NCBI GenBank assembly: GCA_016758965.1
Contig: JAEPRB010000118.1
Span: forward strand, 61,278 to 125,277
Source of the DNA: Circinella minor
Lineage: Eukaryota > Mucoromycota > Mucoromycetes > Mucorales > Lichtheimiaceae
Reading direction: 5' to 3'
DNA length: 64,000 nt
Each line of letters opens with the position of its first letter. Positions within the stretch are counted from its first letter, which is position 1. Positions 23,650 through 36,512 of the stretch are shown piece by piece. The notes below the pieces were generated by a model that was not told the DNA's origin, ran no database searches, and was given only the letters and a program-made list of their open reading frames with translations. A program made the translations under genes and the position numbers.

Positions 23650-24660
23650 TTTCCAAAAATTATATATTTGGTTTCTCCACAACCCCAACACCTCAATGAA
23701 GGTGTTTCCAACGTTCTGGATCAATACATGCGCTAGGGCTTCTTTGTGCAAGAGAAAGGCAGTACTTTTATACCATTGAAAAAACTCAAAATAGGTATGC
23801 GCAGTAAAGTTCAGAACGCGATACTTGCCTCGCGTCGTATCATGATGATCGCCAAACAGCTCTAAACCGTTTCCATAAAGATTTCAAACAATAAAAATAA
23901 AAATAAAATATTGATTAGTAAACTATTATTATTTTTTATTCGACATTCATTCCACCCACACACTTTTTCTCTCTCTATTAAAAACTTTTTTTTAAAAGAA
24001 AACCTTTCTTTTTTTGCTAATAAAACTAAAGGTCACGTTGATCCCACTTGACAAAAAAAAACCTCTCAAACGTGAGGTAAAGGTTATGAAACAAAAGACA
24101 AGAAACCACTTCTACCTAGTAACCATGGTAGCAGTTAGGGTTACATTGGAGGGACGCAAGTCGAAGATCCAAGAGGCTAGATCTTACAATGCAGTGGTTT
24201 ACCCCAGTTAAGCTGCAGAATTAATTACATAATGCCCCTGAAAAAGTGTTGTCTTTTGTAGTTTGTGTAGTTGCCCAATTTCGAAAGGCCCATCCAGCAT
24301 CGCGCCCATCCGAAAGTCCAAGGGGTGGCCTATCCCAAGCTCCGGCAAGAGTCATGTTATCAGAAATGTCATCCCTTTGTTCTGACCAGCTTAACTCCAT
24401 TTGTGTCCAGGAATGTTGAATTCTGAAGCGCTTTGATAAAGTTAAGAAAAAAAAAACCTTATCCCCTCCGCATTCAGGAACTTCATCCACGTACCTGGGG
24501 TACATCACTTCCAAGGACAATAGCCAGTTTAACATGCACAAACAAGAAAAAAAAAATAAAACAGCAACAGCACCCCGAGTGGCAATGATGAAGTCCTGAG
24601 TTCCGTCAAATTCCTTTGGTTACCTAAAGCCTAGAGGAAGGTGTCAAAGAAGAGAAAGAA
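23650..24660. other. GC-richer patch of unknown nature, coding-like on the minus strand
   Basis: Base composition changes clearly from the flanks here. On the minus strand a frame runs from about 24620 to 24221 through EFDGTQDFIIATRGAVAV, VDEVPECGGDKV, IQHSWTQMELSWSEQRDD and WDRPPLGLSDGRDAGWAF. It is broken by T runs that may be short introns. On the plus strand 24124-24211 encodes VTLEGRKSKIQEARSYN. Neither is recognised. A structured RNA gene or a transferred fragment are alternatives. I compared it mentally with 18S and 28S rRNA and found no convincing match. Confidence 0.4.
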
Positions 24661-25106
24661 AAACTCGCTGCGCATTTTTTAATATCTTACCAACTCAGCG
24701 AAATTTGTTTCACAGCAATTGCATAAAATGAGATTCTCTCTCTAAAACAGTTATTTTTACTTCCCTAGAAATGGTTTTCACATATTATAGTTGTTGTAAT
24801 ATTACAGTCAATCTCTGGAAACATTTTTAGTGATAGGTTAATTTTTTTTTTTGTATTGCGTTGGCTAAATAAAAGGATGGATTGGCTTCTTTAACTGTAG
24901 TGTTGTTTTTATGCATAAAAATACTTTTTCAATTTACAAACCCGCCAAGGATTCCCCCCCCCCACTTTTGTATGATCATGGTGCCATATTGGGGATTTGT
25001 TGAACTTAACATTTATGGAGGCCAAAAAAAAAAAATTGAATATAGTTAGTTAAAGAATATAGATAAATAAAAACCTATACTTTTTACTATCAGCCATAAT
25101 ACGTAA

Positions 25107-25475
25107 TACAGTCAAACCTCCGAGTTTGGAACACCTGATTTTTTTTTTTTTTTTTTTGCAGAACCTCACAACGGGTGAAAAGCTGATAATATAAATATTC
25201 AAATACACCATCTCATCAATTATGCTTTTTTGCTGGCATTTTGGTATTTCCCTATTTAGATAATGATTTACAAGAATACTATACACAATTATTAAATTAT
25301 AGTAGTATAGTTTTACTCCCGATTAACGCAACTCGCCCAAAAACCTTGATGCAGGTTACAATAAGTTGCGATTCCATTAAGTATTTTGAACATTTGCTTA
25401 ATAAATATGAATTGAGAAAGGGGCGGGTTCTTATAAGTGGTGTCCGAGTTTTTTTTTTTAGCGACTTTGTCATTG
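25107..25475. mobile_element. possible degenerate DNA-transposon relic
   Basis: The left end TACAGTCAAACCTCCGAGTT, followed by TGGAACACC, resembles Tigger/pogo-type termini. Near 25429-25475 a segment in the opposite orientation (GGGTTCTTATAAGTGGTGTCC, then GAG and a T run, then GCGACTTTG) resembles its reverse complement loosely. The 96-aa frame between (25241-25531) is unrecognised. The call rests on partial similarity only. Confidence 0.25.
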
Positions 25476-26439
25476 TATCCTTCAATTCAGGTGTGTGTTA
25501 TCATATTTTTTTTTTAACTTTTACAGTTTAATCTAATTATAGGAGGTCTTATATTATCTTTGATAGCTACAAACTTTACCTCAAAAGTTTAACTGGTATT
25601 TCGCGAAATACCGATATTGATATTCACCTACAGAGTTTAACTAGCAAATTTACTGTATTAAGTTAAAGAGCTCTTTAAAAAACATAATAAAATGTGTCAA
25701 ATTATTACATACAACAAATAGTGTATGATTGCCACGCCAGTACGTACTTAACTTGAGAAAAAAATATGGTATCGACAAAAAAGCAGATTTTTTTTTTTGG
25801 GAAATATAGGCTTCAAGTTACCATACAGGTATAAGAAGTAAACACGTTCTTCATAAACATAGATATTATTAAGTGATAGATGATTCTCTTTTAGTCCACC
25901 TTTGAATTCATATCAAAATTTCTTCATTCTAACGGTTCTTTTTTCCCATTGACGACAATGATACTATATAGATTTCTTGATAACACGCTCTATATTTCTA
26001 TGGTTACAATATGTTATATTGTTAAAACAAATGACCTTTTATCTTGACTAAGTACTTTTGAGATTGCATGAACCTTATGTAGTTTTATATATAATGGAGT
26101 CAAAAAATCCTTTACTTAATAACACTCAATCGCATCTTGCCATTATGGAAAATGCTTTCCATTTCCAAAAACCAGAAACGTCAATTTATTTATTTTATTT
26201 AAATAGTAATTCTAAACTATAATTTATCCGTGTCAATAAACTACGGTAAGTACAACTATTATTTTCTTGACGCCTCTTTTATTGTCATGTACCTTAAAAG
26301 TCATGACACCATTTTACCTTACATTCTTTTTTTTTTCTACTATAGTTATTTTTTTTAACTATACTACTTGGTTTTTTTTTTTTTAAAAAAAAAAAGGAAA
26401 GAAAAACTAATAATTCTCTTGTTCTTTTTTCTTTTTTTA

Positions 26440-26870
26440 GAGGCAAATGCATGGCATTCAATGGAGCAAAGTGTTTCTAAGGAACTCTTGTTTTATTGTT
26501 TAGTTAATGCAATGGTCGTCCCTCATGTTGGTCATTTTGTGTATACATTTTTTTTTTTTATCCAAGCTGTTTGGTTCACCTCCATTCACTTGGCATTATG
26601 TGCCTAAACCTAACCGTAGGTCGTAATTATTAGTAGACTTTCAAGTTTTACTAGCTTCACACCTTTAGTGTGATAAAGCACATGGTAAAACAAAAATATT
26701 TGATGAATGATGAATGATGTTTTTTTTTTCAAGGCTATCAAGATGGGTCTCTATAATGGACATGTTACTATTTATTGGGGCCTACACTGGTGCCGATATT
26801 GCAGAAAAATCCAGTTGCACCTTTAATTGTACTTTCATTTAAGGCTTTGATTGATACCGAGTGGTTTTAA
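26440..26870 (+). pseudogene. coding-like relic, unidentified
   Basis: Pieces with protein-like composition occur in different frames: EANAWHSMEQSVSKELLFYC at 26442-26501, LFGSPPFTWHYVPKPN near 26570-26620, and VPILQKNPVAPLIVLSFKAL near 26795-26850. T runs and stops separate them. They may be the remains of one gene. No family is recognised. Confidence 0.25.
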
Positions 26871-28029
26871 TCAAAAGGAAGTGAAAGATAAATTCATGAG
26901 TTCACTTAACTTTGATACCGCGTTTTTTTTTAAAAAAAAAAAAAAAACTTCTCACATTTATACACAAGATGACTGATATGATAATGACAGTGAGAAAGCT
27001 GTCGTAATAAATTGGGCGGATCAATACCTTAGCCAATAGTAATAGAATATAACAATGATAATAAAGGATAAAAATATAATTCAAAAGATACCGCTTTATT
27101 ATTTGATGAGCAAGGACTATTTATATGTTCTCTAATAATGATAATAACGTATATAATGTGGATGACATGTAATTACAAGAAAAAGTATAAAATGTGAGTC
27201 ATTTAAATAAAGTATATTACTATGATGATTACTAGAATGGCAACAGGAAGTTGACTCTCATAATTATAATGTGTAGTGTGACAAGATTCAAAAAGGGAAA
27301 TGATAGTGACATTGTTTTTAGGCTACGACAAAGCGATCATAATAAAGTAAGTGCGTAAAAAAAAGTATGGTAATCATTGATAATGATAGAGAAAGAAAGA
27401 AAAGCAGAAAACCAGGACAATGGTTCTTACTGTTTTTTTTTATTAAAGTTGTGTCAGTTGAGCAAAGCAAGAAAGACTTGTACTATTCTGGTTCCGATTG
27501 AAGTAAAGTGCAGAATATTCTTATTGTTGCTGTATAATTGTGTTAACAAGGTAATGACTTGATAATCATGAGATGAACAAGATGAATGGGTGTTAATATC
27601 AATTAACGAAGAAGATGTATAGCTTTATCACTGTACTGACTTTTTGCTACTTATAGGAAATGTTTCCTCCACAGAGTCACTATGATCGATATGCCTTGTT
27701 CAAAAAGAAATCTGATTCTTTACGTATTACTTTACAAAACAGTATATTTTTGTGGCAACAGGGTAAATACATTTTATTTGTATTCAATATTCCATAATGA
27801 TTTTGGTTTATCATAAATCAATCATTTCAAAAGACATGCAATGTGTTTCCTCAAGAACGAAAAAATTTATTTAATTAATTATATTATTTTTGGGTTAAAT
27901 ATTATAGATATCGTAAGGGGACATGATCGTAATCGTACTAAAGAAGGTTCGAGGGGAGATCCGAAGAAGGAAGGATTTAGGATTAGTATAGATAATATCT
28001 TACTATTAAGTTTCCTCAAAGCAAGAAAA

Positions 28030-28345
28030 CCGAGTCATAAAAGAACCAAAGGAGAGTTCTATGGCGAATCGACACCTTTTTGGTGTCGCAGATCACTGAT
28101 CTTTTTTCTGGGTAAACAAGATTACATGCTTAGGTTTTGGATTTACGATCAGAGAGTATTGTAATGGCGTTGTCCTAAGTGATGATATAAGCGCATAGGT
28201 TTTAATGAGTTACAAAGCCAAGTCATGATGATCAAAATGTATTGTATGGCGTTGCAAACTATCATCTTCCCAGGTTCTCATCCATGGAACCGAGTCATGA
28301 ATACCACCAATGTGTTCTATGGCGAATATATGCATCTCCGAGCGA
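28030..28345. repeat. diverged short repeats around a TATGGCG core
   Basis: The block ACCGAGTCAT-(about 20)-TTCTATGGCGAAT occurs at about 28029 and 28288. A looser version (GCCAAGTCATGATGATC...GTATTGTATGGCGTTGC) is at about 28218, and a partial GTATTGTAATGGCGTTG is at about 28155. Stops are frequent, so this is unlikely to be a protein repeat. Confidence 0.4.
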
Positions 28346-30493
28346 ATGAGTGACTGGATGCTTATTTTTTAATCTCTTTTCTTGACTACTTTACGTATGG
28401 CATAAAATTGAATTAAGTCTGATTTGAATAATAAAAACAATTTATTTTTTTAATAAAAATCATTTCACATATCTACAAAAAAAAAAAAAAAGCGTCTTAC
28501 GTATGATTTAAAGTACCATCTTTTGGAGAGCTTTTAGTCAGATTTACGTACCTTATTCAGTGTTTCCCCCTCCCCACACTTTATCAATAGTATGCTGTTT
28601 AAAAACAAAGATGATTCTGTTTTTAAACCATTTATATAATTAAATACTTATTATATGTATAGTACAGTCATCCATTTAAAATTCTTACAGCATAAATCAT
28701 TTCTACAAACAAAAAAAAAAAAAAACAATCATAAAATATAAATTGAGATCATGAATACTTTTTTTTTCTCGACGATACGTCGCTCAAAAATGTTTGGGGG
28801 GGGGCGGTTCACATTCTAAATATTCTCAAAACAAGTAGACGGTTAGAAACTTTAGGACTACATGTTTGTCTCGGGGAAAAAAAAACGGGGTATTGGTGCT
28901 GAAACTGAACACCTCTTTCTTGTCATTTGTTTTTTTTTTTAAGTAGTTGGAACTGAACTGCTTTGAGAACGAATGTAGTGAATCATGATTCAGTGGGTTA
29001 AGTACACATTTATATCATTGTCTTTTATGTTTATTCATTACGTAACATAATTAAAATAGCATTCGATTTACTGTAGACTGAAAGATAGTTATAAATAGGC
29101 TGATAATATGTACGTACGAGGTATTAAGAAAATTGATTAACTACAATCCGGTATCCATAGTTTCCAATTGATGACAGGGTAGTATGTAGTCTGAAGAATG
29201 AAACGACAAATAAAAAGGCACGTACGTATACCTATTAGGTTATTTTCTAAAATTCCTACACATAATATGATTGTAATAATCAATGGTTTTCATACTTTTC
29301 TTTCTTATATATTTTATAGATCAATAAAAAAAAATGTACGTAAATTCTATTTGAAATAGAGATTGAAATAGTATTGTAGGATCATAATGTGTTGTTATTA
29401 TTATGGAAACCAACACATTTTTTTTTTGTTTCTTTGATCCTGTTTTGTAATAAGTCCAAAAAAACAATCGAAGAAGATGAATATAATAAAAATGAATAAT
29501 CTTTTTTATTGATATTAATAAATCAGAAGATGATGTGATGCTCAATGATTAGGATGAAACAACTTCTTTTTTTTTTTTGAATGTTCTTTGAAGAAAAAAT
29601 CCTACAAGTGTTTTCTCTTATTAAAAAAGTTTTATCAGACTACATTAATCCCTTAAAGAATTTGATTCTTATATTTAAAAAGTAAATATATCATGAAAGT
29701 TGTAACACAATATACAAAAGATTGTTTAGATTAGCTTAACTATTTCATAATGATTTGTTTTTGGACCGAGATAGTGTTCTTGCCACTAATAGTTTAATTT
29801 TTTTTTTTACCCTTACAGAAAAGGTGTTCAGTTATTATACATAATATATCATATCATATAATACATCACAATTCTAATAACTCCTTTTACCTGTTTTGGA
29901 ATGGTCTAATTCCAACCATTTATTCAAGTCTGGGGTCCCCATTTCAACAAATACTCAAATCTAACTACTTATGATTTACACATCAAAAAGGTTCTTTCTT
30001 TTATTGTAAATAATATCCTTATTATTAGCTCGTTATTAAAGTAGACTCATCGTGGTCTTTTTTTTTTTTTTTTTTTCACCGCAGTTACTAAAAATAAAAA
30101 TTAATGCTTTAAATGAGGGGGATAATTAGAGAACAATGATACTAAAAATTCGATTACTAAATAATAACAATCTTTCCTATATAAATCATCTTATTTTGAT
30201 TTAATATATATATATATATATGACAAACTATCTTTTGGGTGGGGGGGTTAATTCACTTGCTTAATAAAAAGAGTTGTTATCCCATCATTATTCTTTTTTT
30301 TAAAATGTTACATAATGCAGTATATATATAAACATCTGTCAATTTTTTTTTTTTTGTTATCATATTTCCAAATCAGTCAAGTTGTACAAGATCAATTATA
30401 ATAATTTTGTTACTATTTTTGTTTTTCTCCACGTTCCCATTCACGATTCAATGATAAAGATGATGCAGGCTGAGTTCTTGTTCTTTTTCTTTA

Positions 30494-30532
30494 TTCCGCG
30501 GGTTGGTAAAATCCATCCTTTTCCCCGCGGAA
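30494..30532. promoter_or_regulatory. GC-rich inverted repeat upstream of gna1
   Basis: TTCCGCGGG at 30494-30502 and CCCGCGGAA at 30524-30532 are perfect inverse copies, about 120 bp before the gna1 start codon, in otherwise very AT-rich DNA. Each half contains the palindrome CCGCGG. The position suits a binding site for a dimeric transcription factor, for example a zinc-cluster protein that reads CGG triplets. This is inferred from position and symmetry only. Confidence 0.45.
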
Positions 30533-30653
30533 GGTGTCAAATCATGGTTAATTAAACTAAATCACTTGTCATTTATTATATAAAAAGGGGGATAGACTTT
30601 TATTTCACCTCCTTTTTTTTTCTTTTCTCTCAAAATACTTTTTTTTTATAAAA

Positions 30654-31421
30654 ATGTCTACTGAAATTACATTGTTTGAAGAATCTTTCATCTCTTCTCA
30701 AGTTCAAGCTGCACTTCCTGAAGGTTATACAGTCCGACCTTTACGTGAAAATGATTATGAACGTGGATTTCTTAAAGTGCTTGAAGTATTAACAGAAGTT
30801 GGTACACAAACAAAAGAACAATGGCTTGGTAAAGATAAAGATATTATTATTTTTATTTTCATTGTTTTCATGTAATGAAATAATATTAACTTATTATTAT
30901 AATAATATAGAACGTTTCAATTATTTAAAGCAACACAACCATGAATGTAAGTTTTAAAAAGAAAATAATAGCTTCTTGATAATAATTATACTTATGAATT
31001 ATTATTTATATTAGATTTTACTATTGCCATTTGTAATGAACATGAAAATCGTATTGTTGCTGCAGGCACTATCTTTGTTGAACGTAAATTTGTACATAAT
31101 AATGGTTTAGTAGGACATATTGAAGATATTGCTGTTGATGCAAATCAACAAGGTAAAAAATTAGGTCTTCGTATTATTGAAGCACTTAAATATATTGGTG
31201 CAAAGAAGGGTTGTTACAAAGGTATTTTATTATTCACTTTTTTTGAAAAAAAAAAAAAAAGCAAGTAGAATAACAAAACTTTATTAACTTTTTTTTTTTT
31301 TATTCTTTTAGTTATTTTGGATTGTTCAGCTAAAAACATTCCATTTTATGAAAAATGTGGATTCACTCAAAAAGAATATGAAATGGCATGGTATGTTCCT
31401 ACTACCAAAGCTCATTTATAA
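30654..31421 (+). CDS. GNA1: glucosamine 6-phosphate N-acetyltransferase
   Basis: The enzyme transfers acetyl from acetyl-CoA to glucosamine 6-phosphate, the second step toward UDP-GlcNAc for chitin, N-glycans and GPI anchors, in the cytosol. Four exons join to 175 aa: 30654-30828, 30911-30946, 31015-31221 and 31312-31421. The length is usual for the family. The GNAT core is visible: YTVRPLRENDYERGFLKVL at the start, GTIFVERKFVHNNGLVGHIE, and the acetyl-CoA loop EDIAVDANQQGKKLGLRIIE. The end shows the typical YKVILDCSAKNIPFYEKCGF and KEYEMAWY. The start is fixed by the only ATG in frame after a T-rich leader. A GC-rich inverted repeat lies about 120 bp upstream. Confidence 0.97.
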
Positions 31422-32012
31422 AAATTTAATTTATACCATTCATACGTACTTTTTTTTTTCCCTCTATACCACACACACACACACTCCCTCTTTTCTTTTT
31501 TTTATCACGCATTCCAACACACTCTATTTTCATTAAACAAACTTGTTCATTTCTTTTTTTTTTTTTTTACCAAAACCATTTTCCATAAATAAATCATTCC
31601 ATTCAATGAAAATGTAATTATTGGAATATATATGTAAGGTGGGGGTGGTGGTGGTTAGAGTCGGGGATGATGCACTTTTGTTGTCTATTTAATATGTATA
31701 TTGTAGAGTATTACCTAATAATAGAAACACATTTGAGATTAGAGAGAGAGAGAGAGACTTTACTACATCATTTATGATTTCTTAGGAAACTTCAACTATC
31801 TATTTTATGAAAAAGGGATGTGAATTGACAACAAAATGAGGAAAAATATGTTAATTAAAAAATTTCAATGAGCGGAAAGGGGGGGAGGAAGCCTTAAAAA
31901 AAAAAAACGCCCTTTTTTTTTATACATATAAAATCAGAACTTTTTTTTTCTACTTCAGCTTTTTGAAAAAAAAAAAAAAAAAAAAACTATTACATTACTA
32001 AAAAAAAAAAGA
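31422..32012. other. intergenic between gna1 and rsc7-like genes
   Basis: This holds the gna1 3' flank and the rsc7-like promoter. CA and GA microsatellites and A/T runs are the only features. Confidence 0.5.
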
Positions 32013-32052
32013 ATGCCAAAAGGTAACATTTTTTTAAATTATATATTCCTTG

Positions 32053-32087
<35 letters not shown>

Positions 32088-34178
32088 GGATGGATATACT
32101 TTCATTATTATTACCTTTCTTTTAAAGAAAAAAAAAACGTGTGTCTTGCGTGGATGTATAATGAATTAAAATTAAACAATGCCAAGTAAAACTCACCATT
32201 TATTTATTTTTATTTATATTTACAGTAAAAAGAAAAGGACGTCCACCAAAAAAGAAAACGAGAGATTCAACGGGTAAACTTGAAGAAGTAGATGATTTCG
32301 AATATACAGGTGAAGAAAGTGATCAATCGTTTGGAGATGAAGAAGTCGATAATTTAAGTGATACTGATTCAGTCCTTCGTGGTAAAAAACGTGGAAGACC
32401 TAAAGTATCATCCGTACCATTAAAAGAAGAACGATCCAAACGTCAACCTGGTACACCTACTGCAAGTAGTGCTTCTCCCTCTTTAGATACTGAAAGTGAT
32501 TATGATGAAATTGGAGAAACTAAAGTGGATAGAGGAGGCAATTTATTAGGAGGTAAAAAAAAAAAAAAAGACTTGAAAGAGCATAAGAAAAGTACTTTTT
32601 GAAAAGAACATAAAATAATGAATTCTCTTCTTTTTTTTTTTTTTTAAGCTCGACAGTATAAAGTACCTACTTTTAATTTACCTAATCGTGGTCATATGTT
32701 ATTCATGTTTTCTAAAGATCCTGCTGCTTTACTTGGTTTTCGTGATAGTTTTGTTTTTTTAAAAAAGAATCCAAAATTAGTCAAAGTACATGTTACGGAT
32801 GCAGAAAAAGGTTATTTAGTTCAACATAATTTACTTCGATCTACTTTTAGAACACGGGAAGTATCGGTGGTTACAGCGCGTTCTGTTTTTAAACAATTTG
32901 GTCATCGTGTATTAAAAAAAGGTCGACGTGGAAGAGATGATTATTATTATACTGGAGAAATAGATGATGCTGAATTCGCAGATGATCACAGTGAAGAAGA
33001 AGTAGGCAAAGAAGGCAATGAAAAATCATGGTCTCCATTTGCTGTGAGTGGACGAAATAATTTAACAAGTAATAGTCGACGTATCAATACAACGATTTCT
33101 AATAATACAACCACTAAATTATCTGCTTCTGCGATGGCTACTACAGTACCTGTTATTAATGAAACCAATTGGATGCATCATGTTGCATTATCTATACGTA
33201 ATTTTAATACACAATTATGTGAATATCGTCGTGATAATCCATCCTTTTTCGATTTACATACAAATGTTCATCAAATTCCATCATCAAAACAACCATTACG
33301 ATTACTTTATGAAATGACAGAAAAACCAATCAAGAAAGAATCAATATCTCCAACGACAGAAGATACTGATACAAATAATAATACAACGGCTGCTACTATA
33401 ACAACAACTAATACGACGACGACGACTACTACTACTACTATTGCTACGGAAAAACAACAACAACAAAATTCATCAAGTAAAGAAGTAACAACTGAATCAT
33501 CTTCTTCACCTTCCTATACAATAAAAAATAATGAAGGTGCATTACCTACATCTGTTCCACTTTCTTCTACTTCTAATATAAATTCTGCAGCAACACCAGC
33601 AATAGCAACAGTACAGCAGCAACAACAACAACAACAACAACGACAACCCATCAATATTCCAAATACATCTTCAGTACCACCTTCTGTACCAACACCTACT
33701 GTAGTTTCAGCATCCACAGGAACACCCTCTTCCTTATCTGTTTCTACACCTACTGGACCTCCCATGGGACAAGTACAGCAACAACCTGGACAATTTTCAA
33801 TGACATCACAACAACAACATGCAATGTAAGTTTATATTTTTTTCAATTCAAATAATTTTATTTTTATTTTTTTATAAACTAATAATAAATTATTTATTAT
33901 TATTATTCAGTCGTCAAATGCAAGCACAACAAGCAGCTGCTGCAGGTCATCCTATGTATTTTCAACAAATGGCAGGTAATCGACCTCCTCAAGTACCTAT
34001 GGGTGGACCTATGGGAGTAGGAGGAGGCGTATATCATCCTCAACAACAACAACAACAACAACAAATGATGATGCAACATGCTTCTAATGGGGGTGTTTAT
34101 GGTGTTCCTAATACTAGTATGGCATCAGTACCTAATAATAATCCATATGGTTTTATGCATCCTGGTGGTACTATGTAA
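32013..34178 (+). CDS. RSC7: RSC7/SWP82-type chromatin remodelling subunit
   Basis: This is a subunit of an RSC or SWI/SNF chromatin-remodelling complex in the nucleus. Four exons join to 593 aa: 32013-32022, 32226-32552, 32649-33825 and 33911-34178. The first exon is only 10 nt (MPK plus one base). Two AT-hook-like motifs lie near the N-terminus, KRKGRPPKKK (about 5-14) and KKRGRPK (57-63), separated by an acidic stretch. The conserved Rsc7 core follows at about 120-200: RGHMLFMFSKDPAALLGFRD, then VTARSVFKQFGHRVLKKGRR and DDYYYTGE. The C-terminal half is low-complexity (Thr, Ser and Gln runs, Met/Gly-rich tail). RSC7 (Npl6) and SWP82 are paralogues in yeast and I cannot choose between them; the AT hooks are typical of fungal RSC7. 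Confidence 0.85.
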
Positions 34179-34543
34179 TTACACTTCCCCCCCCTTTCCT
34201 CTCTCTCTTTCTGTGATCGTTTTCATTGTTTTGTCTATAGTAACGTTTTGTTCTTTGGGTCAAAAGATATATATATATATATATAATATATTTATTATAT
34301 GTTTTAAAACCATGAGTAAAACTTTTGTGAATATATAAATATATTTACTATATTCTTAGTATCGTTCTTTATTATTATTATTATATATATATAAAAAAAA
34401 AGACTGATAATTTATATATCTCCCATCATTGAATTTTTTTTATCTTTTGCGTTGTGTGTGTATATATATAAAAGATTGATTATATTGTTATAATGAGATT
34501 TGTATATTTTTTTTTGGGAAATATATATAAAAAGGTGCATTTG

Positions 34544-34601
<58 letters not shown>

Positions 34602-34604
34602 CAA

Positions 34605-34651
<47 letters not shown>

Positions 34652-34654
34652 TTT
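34179..34654. other. convergent 3' region with microsatellites
   Basis: rsc7-like (plus) and nfs1 (minus) converge here. The space is mostly TA, GT and GA repeats and holds no gene. Confidence 0.7.
34548..34648. repeat. compound (TA)n(TG)n(GA)n microsatellite
   Basis: About 33 bp of TA is followed by about 20 bp of TG and, after GCAAAGG, about 38 bp of GA. The tract ends about 7 bp from the nfs1 stop codon, so it probably forms part of the nfs1 3' UTR. Confidence 0.9.
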
Positions 34655-36481
34655 TTAATGTTGTGCCCATTGAATTGACTTTAAGTCAATACCATCTTGA
34701 ACCTAATTTTTTTTTATTATTATTGAAGAAGAAATGGATTAGATACATATTCCGAGAGACAACCCCCACACCACTCACTCTTTTTTTTTTTTTTCCAATT
34801 TCCCTCCCTTTTTACTCCTTTTAATAAAAAAAAAATATATATATATTTTTTTTACCATTTCCCACAAAGGAGACATGTCTCTAAGTTTCTGTACATGTTG
34901 AGACACTTTATCAACAACAAAATCAATTTCTTCTTCTGTTGTAAATCGACCAATACCAAATCGAATAGAACTATGAGCCGTTTCATCATCTGCACCTAAT
35001 GCTCTTAATACATAAGAAGGTTCAAGAGATGCTGAAGTACATGCAGAACCTGATGATAAAGCAATATCTTTTAATGCCATCAATAAAGATTCACCTTCAA
35101 CATAAGCAAATGATAAATTGACACAACCTAATAATATATAATAGAAAGTTAATCACCTTTTTTTTTTTTACTTCCCCCCACCCCCCTCCCTCTCCCTCTC
35201 CAACCTTTCTTTACCTGGATAAGATTTTTCTGGATCACCATTACGTGTAACAGATTCAACATTGGCTTGAATACCAGTAATTAATCGATTAGCTAATTTT
35301 GAGATATATGCATGATCATACTATTTTTTTAAAATTGTATATATGAGTTATTTTTTTTTTTCATATATAAAATATAAATATTTCAGATATATATATATAA
35401 CCCTCAGAACCCCTGCACAAACAATCCTCGCAATGACATCTGTTTCCTATACTTTTTTTTTTCTCTCTCTCTTCTTTTTTTTTTTTCTATATAATATCCT
35501 TTTTAGAGATATTATATAAATTATAAAAAAGATTAAAAAAAAAAAAAAAAAAAACAGTATAGGATATATTACAGTTCATTGCTCATTGTGCGATTTTTTT
35601 TAACGTGCCATTACGCAAAAAGCACGATTCGTCATTGGGTCCTCTCCATCATTTCTTTTTCCTTTCATCCCATGAAATATATATTTCTTTACCTCCATCT
35701 CTTCACGAGAAATTCTACATGCTTCACCTAAACCAACAACTAAAGGAGCTGCAAGAGTACCACTACGAATACCACGTTCTTGACCACCTCCACTAATAAT
35801 AGCTTGTAAACGAACACGAGGTCGACGACGTACATAAATAGCACCTATACCTTTAGGACCATATAACTTGTGACCTGAAATACTTAATAAATCCACATTC
35901 ATGGTATTGACATCAATAGGAATTTTACCCGCAGCTTGAGCAATATCACTATGGAAAAACACCTTTTTGGATCGACACAATTGACCAATTTCAGTAATAG
36001 GTTGTGTCACACCAATTTCATTATTGACCATCATAATTGATACAATACTTGTATCAGGTCGAATGGCTTCTTCTAATTGTTTCATATCAATAATACCATT
36101 ACTTTGTACAGGTAAATAAGTTACTTCAAATCCTTCTTCTTGAAGTTCACGACATGATTCCAATACACATTTATGTTCCTTTATTTTTTTTTTTCATATA
36201 TATAAAAAAAAAAAGTTTTTTGGTAAGTTTAATGTCATTATTTTTTAATTCGGAATTAAAGAAGGGGGGAAAAGAAAAAACTTACAATTTGAGTAGTAAT
36301 AATATGACGTTTCTTATTTTTATAAAATCGTGCAACACCTTTTAAACTCAAGTTATTGGATTCAGTAGCACCTGAAGTAAAAATGATTTCTTTAGGATCG
36401 GCACCAATTAATTGAGCAACTTCCTAATTATTATTCAATGATTTTGAGTCCAAAAAAAAACCAGGATTATTACTAATCAAT

Positions 36482-36512
<31 letters not shown>

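Larger units (their letters stand above)
21816..30653. other. 8.8-kb gene-poor region
   Basis: No complete gene could be built. The first few hundred bases are the promoter of the RhoGEF gene. Beyond that the sequence is A/T-rich with many homopolymers. It contains a GC-richer patch (23650-24660), a possible DNA-transposon relic (25107-25475), coding-like relics (about 26440-26870 and 27660-27765), a diverged short repeat (28030-28345), and a short GC-rich inverted repeat near the gna1 promoter. These are listed separately. Confidence 0.6.

Noticed and set aside
24580..24605. ATGATGA...CTGA as a possible box C/D snoRNA
   Set aside because: The two boxes are only a few bases apart, leaving no room for a guide, and no terminal stem is seen.
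24560..24640. Resemblance of AAAGGAATTTGACGGAA (reverse strand) to the 18S rRNA AAAGGAATTGACGGAAG motif
   Set aside because: The match has an extra T and the flanks do not follow 18S rRNA, so an rRNA fragment is not supported.
34775..34855. Lysine-rich tail of nfs1 read through to 34775
   Set aside because: It is intron sequence. Splicing to 34702 gives the conserved ending of cysteine desulfurases.
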